Of a stretch of 64,000 nucleotides of DNA, positions 44,562 to 52,545 are shown in pieces. Both the position numbers and the translations under genes were made by a program. Each line of letters begins with the position of its first letter. The stretch's first letter is position 1. This stretch comes from Streptomyces bambusae (GTDB lineage Bacteria > Actinomycetota > Actinomycetes > Streptomycetales > Streptomycetaceae): the NCBI RefSeq assembly GCF_020532645.1, contig NZ_JAJAUZ010000019.1:1-64000 (forward strand), given 5' to 3'. The notes beneath the pieces were generated by a model, which saw only the letters and a program-made list of their open reading frames with translations, was not told the origin of the DNA and ran no database searches.

Positions 44562-44787
44562 TGCGGCTCAGCTCAGCCGCTCGATTCCTTCGGTCGCGCT
44601 GTGCTTCGCCTCCGCTGCGGGCAGGTGCCGCCCTCGTCCCTCGGGCGACCCCTACCCTCCGCTGCGGCTCAGCTCAGCCGCTCGATTCCTTCGGTCGCGC
44701 TGTGCTTCGCCTCCGCTGCGGGCAGGTGCCGCCCTCGTCCCTCGGGCGACCCCTACCCTCCGCTGCGGCTCAGCTCAGCCGCTCGAT
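44562..44787. repeat. 101-bp tandem repeat at the thiolase 3' end
   Basis: Two identical copies (44562-44662 and 44663-44763) begin TGCGGCTCAGCTCAGCCGC and are followed by a 24-base third partial copy (44764-44787). That partial copy is the last 18 bases of the thiolase coding sequence plus the bases beyond its stop. The unit therefore contains the stop region of the gene. Confidence 0.9.
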
Positions 44788-45990
44788 GACCATGGCCATG
44801 CCCTGGCCGCCGCCGACGCACATGGTCTCCAGGCCGAACTGCTTGTCGTGGAACTGGAGGCTGTTGATCAGGGTGCCGGTGATGCGGGCACCGGTCATCC
44901 CGAAGGGGTGACCGACGGCGATGGCGCCGCCGTTGACGTTCACCTTGTCGAGGTCCACGCCGAGGTCCCGGTACGAGGGGATCACCTGGGCCGCGAAGGC
45001 CTCGTTGATCTCGACCAGGTCGATGTCGCCGATGTCCAGGCCGGCCCGCTTCAGGGCCTGCTTGCTGGCCTCGACCGGGCCCAGGCCCATGATCTCGGGG
45101 GACAGGCCGGAGACGCCGGTGGACACGATGCGGGCCAGCGGGGTCAGGCCCAGCTCGCGCGCCTTGGTGTCGCTCATGATGACGAGCGCCGCGGCGCCGT
45201 CGTTCAGCGGGCAGCAGTTGCCGGCGGTGACCAGGCCGTCGGGGCGGAAGACCGGCTTCAGGCCCTGGACGCCCTCCAGGGTGACGCCGGCGCGCGGGCC
45301 GTCGTCGGTGCTGACGACCGTGCCGTCGGGGGTGGTGACCGGGGTGATCTCGCGGGCCCAGAAGCCGTTCTTGATGGCGGCCTCGGCGAGGTTCTGGGAC
45401 CGTACGCCGAACTCGTCCATGTCCTGGCGGGTGACGCCCTTGAGGCGGGCCAGGTTCTCGGCGGTCTGGCCCATCGAGATGTACGCGTCCGGCACCAGGC
45501 CGTCGGCGCGCGGGTCGTGCCAGGAGGAGCCCTCGCTCTGCGCGACGGCGGCCGTACGGGCCTCCGCGTCGGCGAAGAACGGGTTGTGGGTCTCGGGCAG
45601 GCCGTCGCTCGTGCCCTTCACGGAGCGGGAGACCATCTCGACGCCCGCGGAGATGAACACGTCGCCCTCGCCGGCCTTGATGGCGTGCAGGGCCATGCGG
45701 GAGGTCTGGAGCGAGGAGGAGCAGTAGCGGGTGATGGTGCAGCCCGGGAGGTGGTCCATGCCCATCTGCACGGCGACGATGCGGCCGAGGTTGTGGCCCT
45801 GCTCGCCGCCGGGGAGGCCGCAGCCGAGCATCAGGTCGTCGATCTCGCGCGGGTCCAGCTCGGGGATCTTGGCCAGGGCGGCCTGGACGATGGTGGCCGT
45901 CAGGTCGTCGGGGCGCATGTCCTTGAGGGAGCCCTTGAAGGCGCGGCCGATGGGAGAGCGGGCTGCGGAAACGATGACGGCTTCGGGCAT
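44770..45990 (-). CDS. Acetyl-CoA acetyltransferase (thiolase)
   Basis: 406 residues. The thiolase fold is complete. The nucleophilic Cys is in RYCSSSLQTSRMAL (residue 90), then VEINEAFAAQVIPSY, the catalytic His in GGAIAVGHPFGMTGARI, and the second catalytic Cys in MCVGGGQGMAMV. It condenses two acetyl-CoA to acetoacetyl-CoA or thiolyses 3-ketoacyl-CoA. ATG 45990 follows GGAGCCGTG, spacing 5; the GTG three bases earlier has too short a spacing. Both the 156 bases upstream (45991-46146) and the 3' repeats are non-coding. Neighbours give no pathway context beyond general acyl-CoA metabolism. Confidence 0.94.
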   Translation of the reverse strand: MPEAVIVSAARSPIGRAFKGSLKDMRPDDLTATIVQAALAKIPELDPREIDDLMLGCGLPGGEQGHNLGRIVAVQMGMDHLPGCTITRYCSSSLQTSRMALHAIKAGEGDVFISAGVEMVSRSVKGTSDGLPETHNPFFADAEARTAAVAQSEGSSWHDPRADGLVPDAYISMGQTAENLARLKGVTRQDMDEFGVRSQNLAEAAIKNGFWAREITPVTTPDGTVVSTDDGPRAGVTLEGVQGLKPVFRPDGLVTAGNCCPLNDGAAALVIMSDTKARELGLTPLARIVSTGVSGLSPEIMGLGPVEASKQALKRAGLDIGDIDLVEINEAFAAQVIPSYRDLGVDLDKVNVNGGAIAVGHPFGMTGARITGTLINSLQFHDKQFGLETMCVGGGQGMAMVIERLS

Positions 45991-46146
45991 CACGGCTCCA
46001 AGGGGGCGTGCGGTCTGTATCGGACCATGTGAAGTTACCGGCCCGTACGGGCCAGGTCACCGTACGGACGGTGTGACGCCCGCCGCATCCCCCCGGCGGA
46101 GCCGCCGTTCGGACCCGCGGGGTCAGGCGGGCGGGGTCAGGCGGGG

Positions 46147-47142
46147 TCAGGTGGGGTCGGGGTCCGGGAGTTGGCGGCGGCGGCGGTATTTGAGGAGGGC
46201 CCAGGGGGCGCGGGCCGCCGTGACCTCCGTGCCGGCCTGCCCGGCGGCCGCCGAGGCCGCCTGGGCGACGGGCAGCATGTCCTCGCCCCGGCGGGTGTCC
46301 AGGCGGTCCGCCTCGGGCCAGAGGCCGAGCGCCGCACAGACGGTCGGCAGGACGGCCATGACCGCCGTCGCGTACCCCTCCGCCGAGGGGTGGTAGGAGT
46401 CCGGCCCGAACATCTCGCGCGGATTCGCCGCGAACTCCGGCCCGAGCAGGTCCCCCATCGACACCGTCCGCCCGCCGTGCTCGATCACCCCGATGGTCTG
46501 CGCCGCGGCCAGCTGCCGCGACACCCTCCGCGCCACCCACCGCAGCGGCTGGTACACCGGCTCGATCGTCCCCAGATCCGGACACGTCCCCACGACCACC
46601 TCGGACCCCGCCCCCCGCAGCCTCCGCACCGCCGCCGACAGCAGTCGCACCGACTGCGTCGGCGGCATCCGCCGGGTCACGTCGTTCGCCCCGATCATGA
46701 TCACCGAGATGTCGGGGAGGAACCCCGCGTCGTCCAGGATCAGCCGCACCTGCCGGTCGAGGTCGTCGGACATGGCTCCCGACAGCGCCACGTTGCGCAG
46801 GTCCACCGGCCGTTCGGCGACCGCCGCCAGCCCGGATGCCAGCAGCGCGGCCGGCGTCTGCCGGGCCCGGTGCACGCCCAGGCCGGCCGCGGTCGAATCC
46901 CCCAGCATCGCCAGCCGCAACGGCTCCGCCCCGCCCGCGCCGTCCGCGCCGGAACCCGCGAACTCCGTCCCGTACCGCCCGTCCGCCCGCGGCGGATCCG
47001 ACTGCACCGTGCCCACCGTCCGCTTGGCCAGCTGCACCTCCGCCAGCACCAGACCGACCGCCGCCGCACCGAGCAGGCCGAGACCGCCCCCGCCGTAGGC
47101 CGCGCCGGCCGCGATCCGGCGCGCCGTCCTCGCACGTGACAC
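46147..47142 (-). CDS. SGNH/GDSL hydrolase, membrane-anchored
   Basis: About 331 residues. An N-terminal helix (AAYGGGGLGLLGAAAVGLVLAEVQLA) acts as signal anchor. The catalytic blocks are RLAMLGDSTAAGLG (nucleophile Ser), VALSGAMSDD, IMIGANDVT (block III) and the C-terminal DSYHPSAEGYATAVMA (Asp and His). Such enzymes are lipases or esterases acting outside the membrane. The GTG at 47142 lies 8 bases from the end of the AGGAGGTGG ribosome site and so beats the GTG at 47154, which would be inside it. It is divergent from cystathionine beta-synthase, which is a common pairing in Streptomyces. Confidence 0.9.
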   Translation of the reverse strand: MSRARTARRIAAGAAYGGGGLGLLGAAAVGLVLAEVQLAKRTVGTVQSDPPRADGRYGTEFAGSGADGAGGAEPLRLAMLGDSTAAGLGVHRARQTPAALLASGLAAVAERPVDLRNVALSGAMSDDLDRQVRLILDDAGFLPDISVIMIGANDVTRRMPPTQSVRLLSAAVRRLRGAGSEVVVGTCPDLGTIEPVYQPLRWVARRVSRQLAAAQTIGVIEHGGRTVSMGDLLGPEFAANPREMFGPDSYHPSAEGYATAVMAVLPTVCAALGLWPEADRLDTRRGEDMLPVAQAASAAAGQAGTEVTAARAPWALLKYRRRRQLPDPDPT

Positions 47143-47289
47143 TCTTCCAGCCACCTCCTCGTCGCGACCCGGCCCTCCAGGGCGTCACTTGCGTCTACCT
47201 GCCCCGTACTGCCGGTCGGTCAATCGCTTTCGGCTTACTCTGGCGGTGCCTCCCGGAGAACCCGTGGAGTCCCCTCCTTGGAGAACATG

Positions 47290-48678
47290 GTGCATTTCCA
47301 CGACTCGATGATCAGCCTCGTCGGCAACACCCCGCTGGTGAAGCTCAACCACGTGACCGAAGGGCTCCAGGCGACGGTCCTGGCCAAGGTCGAGTACTTC
47401 AACCCGGGCGGGTCCGTGAAGGACCGCATCGCCGTCCGCATGATCGAGGCGGCCGAGCAGAGCGGAGCGCTCAAGCCGGGCGGCACGATCGTCGAGCCGA
47501 CCAGCGGCAACACGGGCGTCGGCCTGGCGATCGTGGCCCAGCAGAAGGGCTACAAGTGCATCTTCGTCTGCCCGGACAAGGTGTCGCTCGACAAGATCAA
47601 CGTGCTGCGCGCCTACGGGGCCGAGGTCGTGGTCTGCCCGACCGCCGTCGACCCCGAGCACCCCGACTCGTACTACAACGTCTCCGACCGCCTGGTCCGT
47701 GAGACGCCGGGAGCCTGGAAGCCCGACCAGTACAGCAACCCGAACAACCCGCGGTCGCACTACGAGACCACCGGTCCGGAGCTGTGGGAGCAGACGGAGG
47801 GGAAGATCACCCACTTCGTCGCGGGCGTCGGCACCGGCGGCACCATCTCCGGCACCGGCAACTACCTCAAGGAGGTGTCCGGCGGCAAGGTCAAGGTCAT
47901 CGGCGCCGACCCGGAGGGCTCCGTCTACTCCGGCGGCTCCGGCCGCCCGTACCTGGTCGAGGGCGTCGGTGAGGACTTCTGGCCCACCGCCTACGACCGC
48001 AACGTCACCGACGAGATCATCGCGGTGTCCGACAAGGACTCCTTCCAGATGACCCGCCGCCTCGCCAAGGAGGAGGGCCTCCTCGTCGGCGGCTCCTGCG
48101 GCATGGCGGTCGTCGCCGCGCTGCGCGCCGCCGAGGGCCTGGGTCCGGACGACGTGGTCGTCGTCCTGCTCCCGGACAGCGGCCGCGGCTACCTGAGCAA
48201 GATCTTCTCCGACGAGTGGATGGCCGGTCACGGCTTCCTGGAGGAGGCCGGCCCGGCCGCCCGCATCGGCGACGTGCTCGCCGACAAGGAGGGCGGCAGC
48301 ATCCCGTCCCTCGTCCACATGCACCCCGAGGAGACCGTAGGCCAGGCCATCGAGGTCCTGCGCGAGTACGGCGTCTCTCAGATGCCGGTCGTCAAGCCCG
48401 GCGCGGGCCACCCGGACGTGATGGCCGCCGAGGTCATCGGCTCGGTCGTGGAGAAGGAGCTGCTGGCGGCCCTGTTCGCGCACAGCGCCTCGCTGGACGA
48501 CCCGCTGGAGAAGCACATGAGCGCGCCGCTGCCGCAGGTCGGCTCCGGCGAGCCGGTCTCCGACCTGATGGCCGCGCTGGGCCAGGCCGACGCCGCGATC
48601 GTGCTGGTCGAGGGCAAGCCGACCGGTGTCGTCAGCCGGCAGGACCTGCTGGCGTTCCTCGCCCGTACGGCGAAGTAG
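47290..48678 (+). CDS. cbs: Cystathionine beta-synthase
   Basis: 462 residues. The PLP domain has the Schiff-base Lys in NPGGSVKDRIAVRMIE (residue 44), TSGNTGVGLAI, and the phosphate-binding GTGGTISGTGNYLKE. Two C-terminal CBS domains start near residue 335 (PSLVHMHPEETVGQAIEVLREYGVSQMPVV and PLPQVGSGEPVSDLMAAL...AIVLVEGKPTGVVSRQDLLAFL). It condenses serine or O-acetylserine with homocysteine to cystathionine in transsulfuration. The GTG at 47290 (MHFHDSMISLVGNTPLV) was chosen because family members begin xFHDSMI and GGAG is 6 bases away. Confidence 0.93.
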   Translation: MHFHDSMISLVGNTPLVKLNHVTEGLQATVLAKVEYFNPGGSVKDRIAVRMIEAAEQSGALKPGGTIVEPTSGNTGVGLAIVAQQKGYKCIFVCPDKVSLDKINVLRAYGAEVVVCPTAVDPEHPDSYYNVSDRLVRETPGAWKPDQYSNPNNPRSHYETTGPELWEQTEGKITHFVAGVGTGGTISGTGNYLKEVSGGKVKVIGADPEGSVYSGGSGRPYLVEGVGEDFWPTAYDRNVTDEIIAVSDKDSFQMTRRLAKEEGLLVGGSCGMAVVAALRAAEGLGPDDVVVVLLPDSGRGYLSKIFSDEWMAGHGFLEEAGPAARIGDVLADKEGGSIPSLVHMHPEETVGQAIEVLREYGVSQMPVVKPGAGHPDVMAAEVIGSVVEKELLAALFAHSASLDDPLEKHMSAPLPQVGSGEPVSDLMAALGQADAAIVLVEGKPTGVVSRQDLLAFLARTAK

Positions 48679-48706
48679 CCCGCACCCGGGGCGGCCCGGT
48701 CCGCCC

Positions 48707-48745
48707 GCGAAGCCCGTACCCGCACGCCGCGGGTGCGGGCTTCGC
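48707..48745 (+). terminator. cbs: Hairpin terminator after cystathionine beta-synthase
   Basis: Stem 48707-48721 (GCGAAGCCCGTACCC) with 48731-48745 (GGGTGCGGGCTTCGC), 15 bp with one G-U pair, and a 9-base loop. The following stretch 48746-49027 holds no gene I can support. Confidence 0.8.
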
Positions 48746-49027
48746 GCAATCGGTACGGGCCCGACACGTTGCGGCAGCACCGCCTTAACAAGCCACCGGC
48801 ACAGTGGAGTCCGTCGGCGGGGAACACGCGGAAGCGGTGGCGCCCGGCCGGCATCCGAACGGCGTCACGGACCACCGGAGCGGCTCCCGGACCTCCGACG
48901 GCGCCAACGGACGCGGACCCCGGCCCTGACCCGGCCCGTGTCCCGTGCGGGGACCGCCGTCGTCCCGGCCCCCGGGTGACCGGGGGTGCGGCGGTTCCCG
49001 CGCACCCGCATGCCCGGCGGGCGGGCG

Positions 49028-49423
49028 TCAGGCGTCGCGGTGCCGGGTGTGGGCGATGTTCACGCCGACGATGCCGGCCCAGGCCACCACCAGGCCGGTG
49101 AGTCCGCCGCCCGCGCTGCCCACTGCGGACAGCGGGACCGCCAGCACCAGGCTGACGATGCCGAAGCCGTGCCGGGCCGCCCAGGCGGCCGCGGGGCCGA
49201 CGGGCGCCGTCCGGGCCGCGGAGGCCTGCTGCTCGGCGATCCGCCGCCGGATCCGGGTCTCCAGGGTGCTCTCCAGCCGGGCGTCCACCGTGGCCAGGAA
49301 GGACTCGACGAGCGCCGGCTCGTACTCGGGGCCCAGTTCGCGCCGGGCCTGCAGGGTCGCATCGAGCTCGCGGCGCAGCTCGGGATCGTTCACGAGCCCG
49401 CTACCGGGCGTCTGGGCGTTCAT
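49028..49423 (-). CDS. Small membrane protein with coiled-coil N-terminus
   Basis: 131 residues. The N-terminal half is charged and helical (LRRELDATLQARRELGPEYEPALVESFLATVDARLESTLETRIRRRIAEQQA); the C-terminal half has two membrane helices (FGIVSLVLAVPLSAVGSAGG and LTGLVVAWAGIVGVNIA). No known domain is clear to me. It is transcribed away from the RpiR-type regulator and shares that intergenic region. ATG 49423 has GGAG close upstream. Confidence 0.7.
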   Translation of the reverse strand: MNAQTPGSGLVNDPELRRELDATLQARRELGPEYEPALVESFLATVDARLESTLETRIRRRIAEQQASAARTAPVGPAAAWAARHGFGIVSLVLAVPLSAVGSAGGGLTGLVVAWAGIVGVNIAHTRHRDA

Positions 49424-49582
49424 GGCTCCACGGTAGGGAGCGGGGCCCGGCCGGACAGTGGGGCTGACCCCCGTATCCGGGGTACGGCGGGCCGGGGGTC
49501 GGTCTCGCGGAGCGGGCGGCGGTTGCCGTCCTGCATAGTTGCATGCAGTCTGCTGCGAGACTGAATGGACGGAGGGGGCGTC

Positions 49583-50422
49583 ATGAGCGAGAGCCCGGCA
49601 GCGCGGCTGCAGAAGCTCTTCGAAGGGCACCGGCTGACGCCGACCCAGCGCCGGATCGCGCACAGCATGGTCCGGCGGGCCGCCGACGTGCCGTTCCTGT
49701 CGAGCGTGGAGCTGGCCGAGCTGGCCGGCGTCAGCCAGCCCTCGGTGACCCGGTTCGCGGTGGCCCTCGGCTTCGACGGCTACCCGGCGCTCCGCCGCCA
49801 CCTGCGCGAGGTCGCCCCGGCCGGACCCCGCCCGGCACCGGGCGACACGTACAACTCGTACCAGCAGGCGGTGCAGGCCGAGATCGACAACCTGCGGCAC
49901 CTGTCCGCGCTGCTCGCCGACCCCGCCCCCGTCGAGGAGGCCGGCCGGGTGCTGGCCGCCTCCCGCCCGCTGCCGGTCCTCGGGCTGCGCGCCGCGTCCT
50001 CGCAGGCCCGCGGCTTCGCGTACTTCGCGGCCAAGGTGCACCCCGACGTACGGCTGCTCGACGAGGGCGGCACCATGCTCACCGACCGGATCGACGCGGC
50101 CCGCACGGCCGGCGCGGCGGCCCTGCTCTGCTTCGCCCTGCCCCGGCATCCGCGGGAGGTCGTCGACGCGCTCGCGTACGCGCGGGGCGCCGGGCTGACC
50201 GTGGTCACGGTCGCCGACTCCGCCTTCGCCCCGGTGGCCCGCCACTCCGACCTGCTGATCCCCGCCCCGGTGGGCACCGGCCTGGCCTTCGACACGGCCT
50301 GCGCCCCGATGCTGCTGGGCCGCGTCCTGCTGGAGTCCATGGCCGACGCCCTCCCCGACGCCCAGTCCCGCCTGGAGGCCTTCGACGCGGCGGCCACGGC
50401 CCGCGGCCTGTTCGTCGAATAG
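49583..50422 (+). CDS. MurR/RpiR-family transcriptional regulator
   Basis: 279 residues. The N-terminal HTH_6 domain is LTPTQRRIAHSMVRRAADVPFLSSVELAELAGVSQPSVTRFAVALGFDGYPALRRHLRE (residues 17-76). The SIS sugar-isomerase-like ligand domain runs from about 125 to 255 (PVLGLRAASSQARGFAYFAAK; GAAALLCFALPRHPREVVDALAYARGAGLTVVTVAD). It probably controls the nearby histidine-degradation genes, whose enzymes it precedes by 2 kb, as in other actinobacteria; this is an inference. ATG 49583 follows GGAGGGGG. A sequence TTGCATGCAGTCTGC lies about 40 bases upstream and could be its operator. Confidence 0.9.
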   Translation: MSESPAARLQKLFEGHRLTPTQRRIAHSMVRRAADVPFLSSVELAELAGVSQPSVTRFAVALGFDGYPALRRHLREVAPAGPRPAPGDTYNSYQQAVQAEIDNLRHLSALLADPAPVEEAGRVLAASRPLPVLGLRAASSQARGFAYFAAKVHPDVRLLDEGGTMLTDRIDAARTAGAAALLCFALPRHPREVVDALAYARGAGLTVVTVADSAFAPVARHSDLLIPAPVGTGLAFDTACAPMLLGRVLLESMADALPDAQSRLEAFDAAATARGLFVE

Positions 50423-50430
50423 CCCGCCCT

Positions 50431-50610
50431 TCAGCGGTAGTCCAGTTCGGCCAGTTCCGTGACCAGGCGGGTGCGGAGGGCCGGGACGCGGGCCGGCAGG
50501 GGGAGGGCGGTGTTGCGCAGGCGGCGGGCGGTGCGGCCGCGGAGGGTGGCCACCCGGGTCATGCGGTCGGTGAGCGCGACCACCCGCTCGGCGACCGGGC
50601 GGCGGCCGGT
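50431..50610 (-). pseudogene. 3' remnant of an FAD-dependent monooxygenase-like gene
   Basis: About 58 codons on the minus strand read RRPVAERVVALTDRMTRVAT, then LRGRTARRLRNTALPLPARV, PALRTRLVTELAELDYR and a TGA at 50433-50431. This is the kind of C-terminus seen in aromatic-ring FAD monooxygenases. Upstream of about 50610 the frame breaks into the TetR fragment, so the catalytic parts are missing. The fragment is intact in frame and not otherwise degraded, pointing to a recent deletion. Confidence 0.65.
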
Positions 50611-50620
50611 GGACCGGCCG

Positions 50621-50947
50621 GCCGGGGTGCTGGTCGGTCACTTCCTCGACCGGTGGGAGGGGGATCCCGCGGATGACGCGCTGCTGCTCCTGCTGCGGTC
50701 GGCGGTCACCAACGAGCGGGCGGCGGCCCGCGTGCACGAGGTCTTCGCGACCCAGGTCGCGCCGGCGCTCGCTACGGCGCCGGGGCCCGATTCCGCGGCC
50801 CGGCGTGCGGCCATGCTCTCCACGCAGCTCCTGGGTCTGGCGCTGACCCGCTACCTCCTGCGCCTGCCCGCGGTCGTCTCCCTCTCCCGCCCCGCCCTCG
50901 AACAGACACTCACCCCCGCCATCCACGCCACCCTCACCGCCCCCTGA
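50621..50947 (+). pseudogene. C-terminal remnant of a TetR-family regulator
   Basis: About 108 codons encode the ligand-binding C-terminal domain of a TetR regulator: LVGHFLDRWEGDPADDALL, then LLLRSAVTNERAAARVHEVF, APALATAPGPDSAARRAAM, STQLLGLALTRYLL and ending TPAIHATLTAP. The N-terminal DNA-binding HTH is absent; upstream codons of this frame (from 50459) encode only Arg-rich sequence that is the antisense of the monooxygenase remnant. Without the HTH the product cannot be a normal regulator. Confidence 0.7.
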
Positions 50948-50954
50948 CCGCCCC

Positions 50955-51045
50955 GGGGCTCCGCGGTGTCGCGCCTGCCGGGCGGGGTCCCGCTTTTCGG
51001 GGCTCCGCCCCGGACCTCGCGCCTCAAACGCCGGCGGGGCTGGAA
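50955..51045. repeat. Dispersed intergenic repeat, copy 3
   Basis: The blocks GGGGCTCCGCGGTG, GGGGTCCCGC and CGGGGCTCCGCCCCGGACCT, then GCGCCTCAAACGCCGGCGGG and CTGGAA match the repeat at 1 and 23700. It extends to the 3' end of the decarboxylase gene. Confidence 0.65.
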
Positions 51046-52442
51046 CGTGCCCCGTGCAGGAGGGCGTCGCGGTGGCGTGCGCCGGCCTCCTGGAGCAGGT
51101 CGGACAGGGTCTGGGCGGGGCGGACCAGGGTGAAGCGGAGCCCGTCGGGCGTGCTGCGGAAGGCGTGGACGGGCGGGCGGAGGAGGGAGTTGTAGGCGTA
51201 GTGGGCCGTGAAGAAGTACGCCCCCGTGCCAGGCACGGCGATCACGTCGCCGGGGCGGAGGAGCGGGAGGGGCCGGGCCTCCGCCAGCAGGTCCCCCGAG
51301 AAGCACGCCGGCCCGGCCACGTCCTGCGGGACGAGCGCGTCCCCGCCCCGCGGCACCCCCTTCGCGTCGTACGCGAGGATCCGCAGCGGCCACGAGGCCC
51401 CCGCATAGACCGTCCGGGTGGCCACCTGCACCCCGGCGTGTGTCACCGCGATCGCCCGCCCCCCGGAGGACTTCGTGTACTCCACCCGGGACAGCACCAG
51501 GCCGTGCCGCGCCAGCAGCGACCGCCCGAACTCGGTGACCAGCCCGTACCGCCCCGAGAACAGCCCCGGCACCACCTCCCGCAGCACCCGCACGTACTCC
51601 GCGTACGTCGGCCCGGTGTCGTCCGAGCCCGTGTCCACCGGCAGTCCGCCCCCGATGTCGATCGTGTCGATCTGCCGCCGCCCGGCCGCCGCGTTGACCT
51701 CCTCGGCCAGCTCGAACACCTCCCGCACCCCCTGCGCGCTCAGCGCGAGCGGCACGCCCTGCGAGCCGGCGTGCGTGTGCAGCCGGGTCAGCCACGGCCG
51801 CGCCAGGTACGCCGCGACCACCGCCTCCCGCGCGCCCGGATCCCGCAGCGCGAAGCCGAACTTGGAGGTCGCGGTCGCCGTCGAGGTGCTGGCGATCGCC
51901 CCCGCCCCGGCCTGCGTGTTCACCCGCAGCCCCAGGGGGGACCTGCTCGGCGCGGAGGCCATCAGTGCGTCGATCCGGTCGAGCTCCTGCGCGTTGTCCG
52001 CGTTGACCGCGATGCCCAGCGCCAGCGCCTCCCGCAGCTCGGCGCGGGTCTTGGCGGGGGAGTCCAGCACCGTGCGGTCCGCACCCACCCCGGCCGCCCG
52101 GGCCAGCGCCAGCTCGCCCGCGCTGGCCGCCTCGCAGCCGATGCCGGCGGCGGACAGCAGGCGCAGCACCGGCACCAGCGGGGCCGCCTTCACCGCGAAG
52201 CAGTGCAGGACCGGCGTGCCCGGCGGCACCGCCGCACCGAACGCCGCCCGCAGCGCCGCCGCCGAGGCCTCGATCCCGTCCGCGTCCAGCAGGCAGACCA
52301 GCGCCTCCGCGCCGTCGTCCCCGCCCACCAGACCCTGCCCGACAGCGGCCCGTACGGCCAGGTCGCGGCGCTCGGCGGCGCCCCCGCCCGGCACCCCGCC
52401 CGGCACCCCGTCCGGCACGTCCTTCAGTGCGTCTTCGGCCAT
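51024..52442 (-). CDS. Fold-III PLP-dependent decarboxylase (DAP/ornithine decarboxylase-like)
   Basis: About 472 residues. The PLP Lys is in LHCFAVKAAPLVPVLRLL near residue 77. Substrate- and PLP-binding features are TSKFGFAL, LHTHAGSQGVPLAL, DIGGGLPVDTGSD, VTEFGRSLLARHG and the C-terminal GPACFSGDLLAEARPLPLLRPGDVIAVPGTGAYFFTAHYAYN. The fold is that of diaminopimelate or ornithine/arginine decarboxylases. The active-site Cys is present in ACFSGD. ATG 52442 was chosen as the only ATG near the fold; the upstream frame is Arg/Ser-rich and unlikely. It is divergent from hutU with about 100 bases shared; whether it works with the histidine genes is unknown. Confidence 0.88.
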   Translation of the reverse strand: MAEDALKDVPDGVPGGVPGGGAAERRDLAVRAAVGQGLVGGDDGAEALVCLLDADGIEASAAALRAAFGAAVPPGTPVLHCFAVKAAPLVPVLRLLSAAGIGCEAASAGELALARAAGVGADRTVLDSPAKTRAELREALALGIAVNADNAQELDRIDALMASAPSRSPLGLRVNTQAGAGAIASTSTATATSKFGFALRDPGAREAVVAAYLARPWLTRLHTHAGSQGVPLALSAQGVREVFELAEEVNAAAGRRQIDTIDIGGGLPVDTGSDDTGPTYAEYVRVLREVVPGLFSGRYGLVTEFGRSLLARHGLVLSRVEYTKSSGGRAIAVTHAGVQVATRTVYAGASWPLRILAYDAKGVPRGGDALVPQDVAGPACFSGDLLAEARPLPLLRPGDVIAVPGTGAYFFTAHYAYNSLLRPPVHAFRSTPDGLRFTLVRPAQTLSDLLQEAGARHRDALLHGARSSPAGV

Positions 52443-52481
52443 GTGAGCCAGCCAATCACCCGGCGCGGCCGCGCGCAGCCG

Positions 52482-52510
52482 TTGACTACTTCTATTCAAG
52501 ACGCGAGGAT
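52482..52510 (+). promoter_or_regulatory. hutU: Promoter of the hut operon
   Basis: TTGACT (52482-52487), 17-base spacer, GAGGAT (52505-52510). Transcription would begin near 52517. GAGGAGG follows as the ribosome site for ATG 52546. TTGA(N10)TCAA within the -35 to spacer region is a possible operator half-pair. Confidence 0.5.
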
Positions 52511-52545
52511 GTGAATGGATTGACCAACATCGAGGAGGCACAGCC

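Noticed and set aside
44436..44789. Open frame with repeated LRLSSAARFLRSRCASPPLRA-type sequence
   Set aside because: It is generated by reading the 101-bp tandem repeat; no start signal, no homologue recognised, and it is only the repeat.
48746..49027. A small coding region between cystathionine beta-synthase and the small membrane gene
   Set aside because: Open frames exist on both strands but lack codon bias, ribosome sites and recognisable protein features.
50459..50620. N-terminal extension of the TetR-like frame as a real start
   Set aside because: The first 54 codons are an Arg-rich antisense copy of the monooxygenase fragment, so they are not part of a TetR protein.
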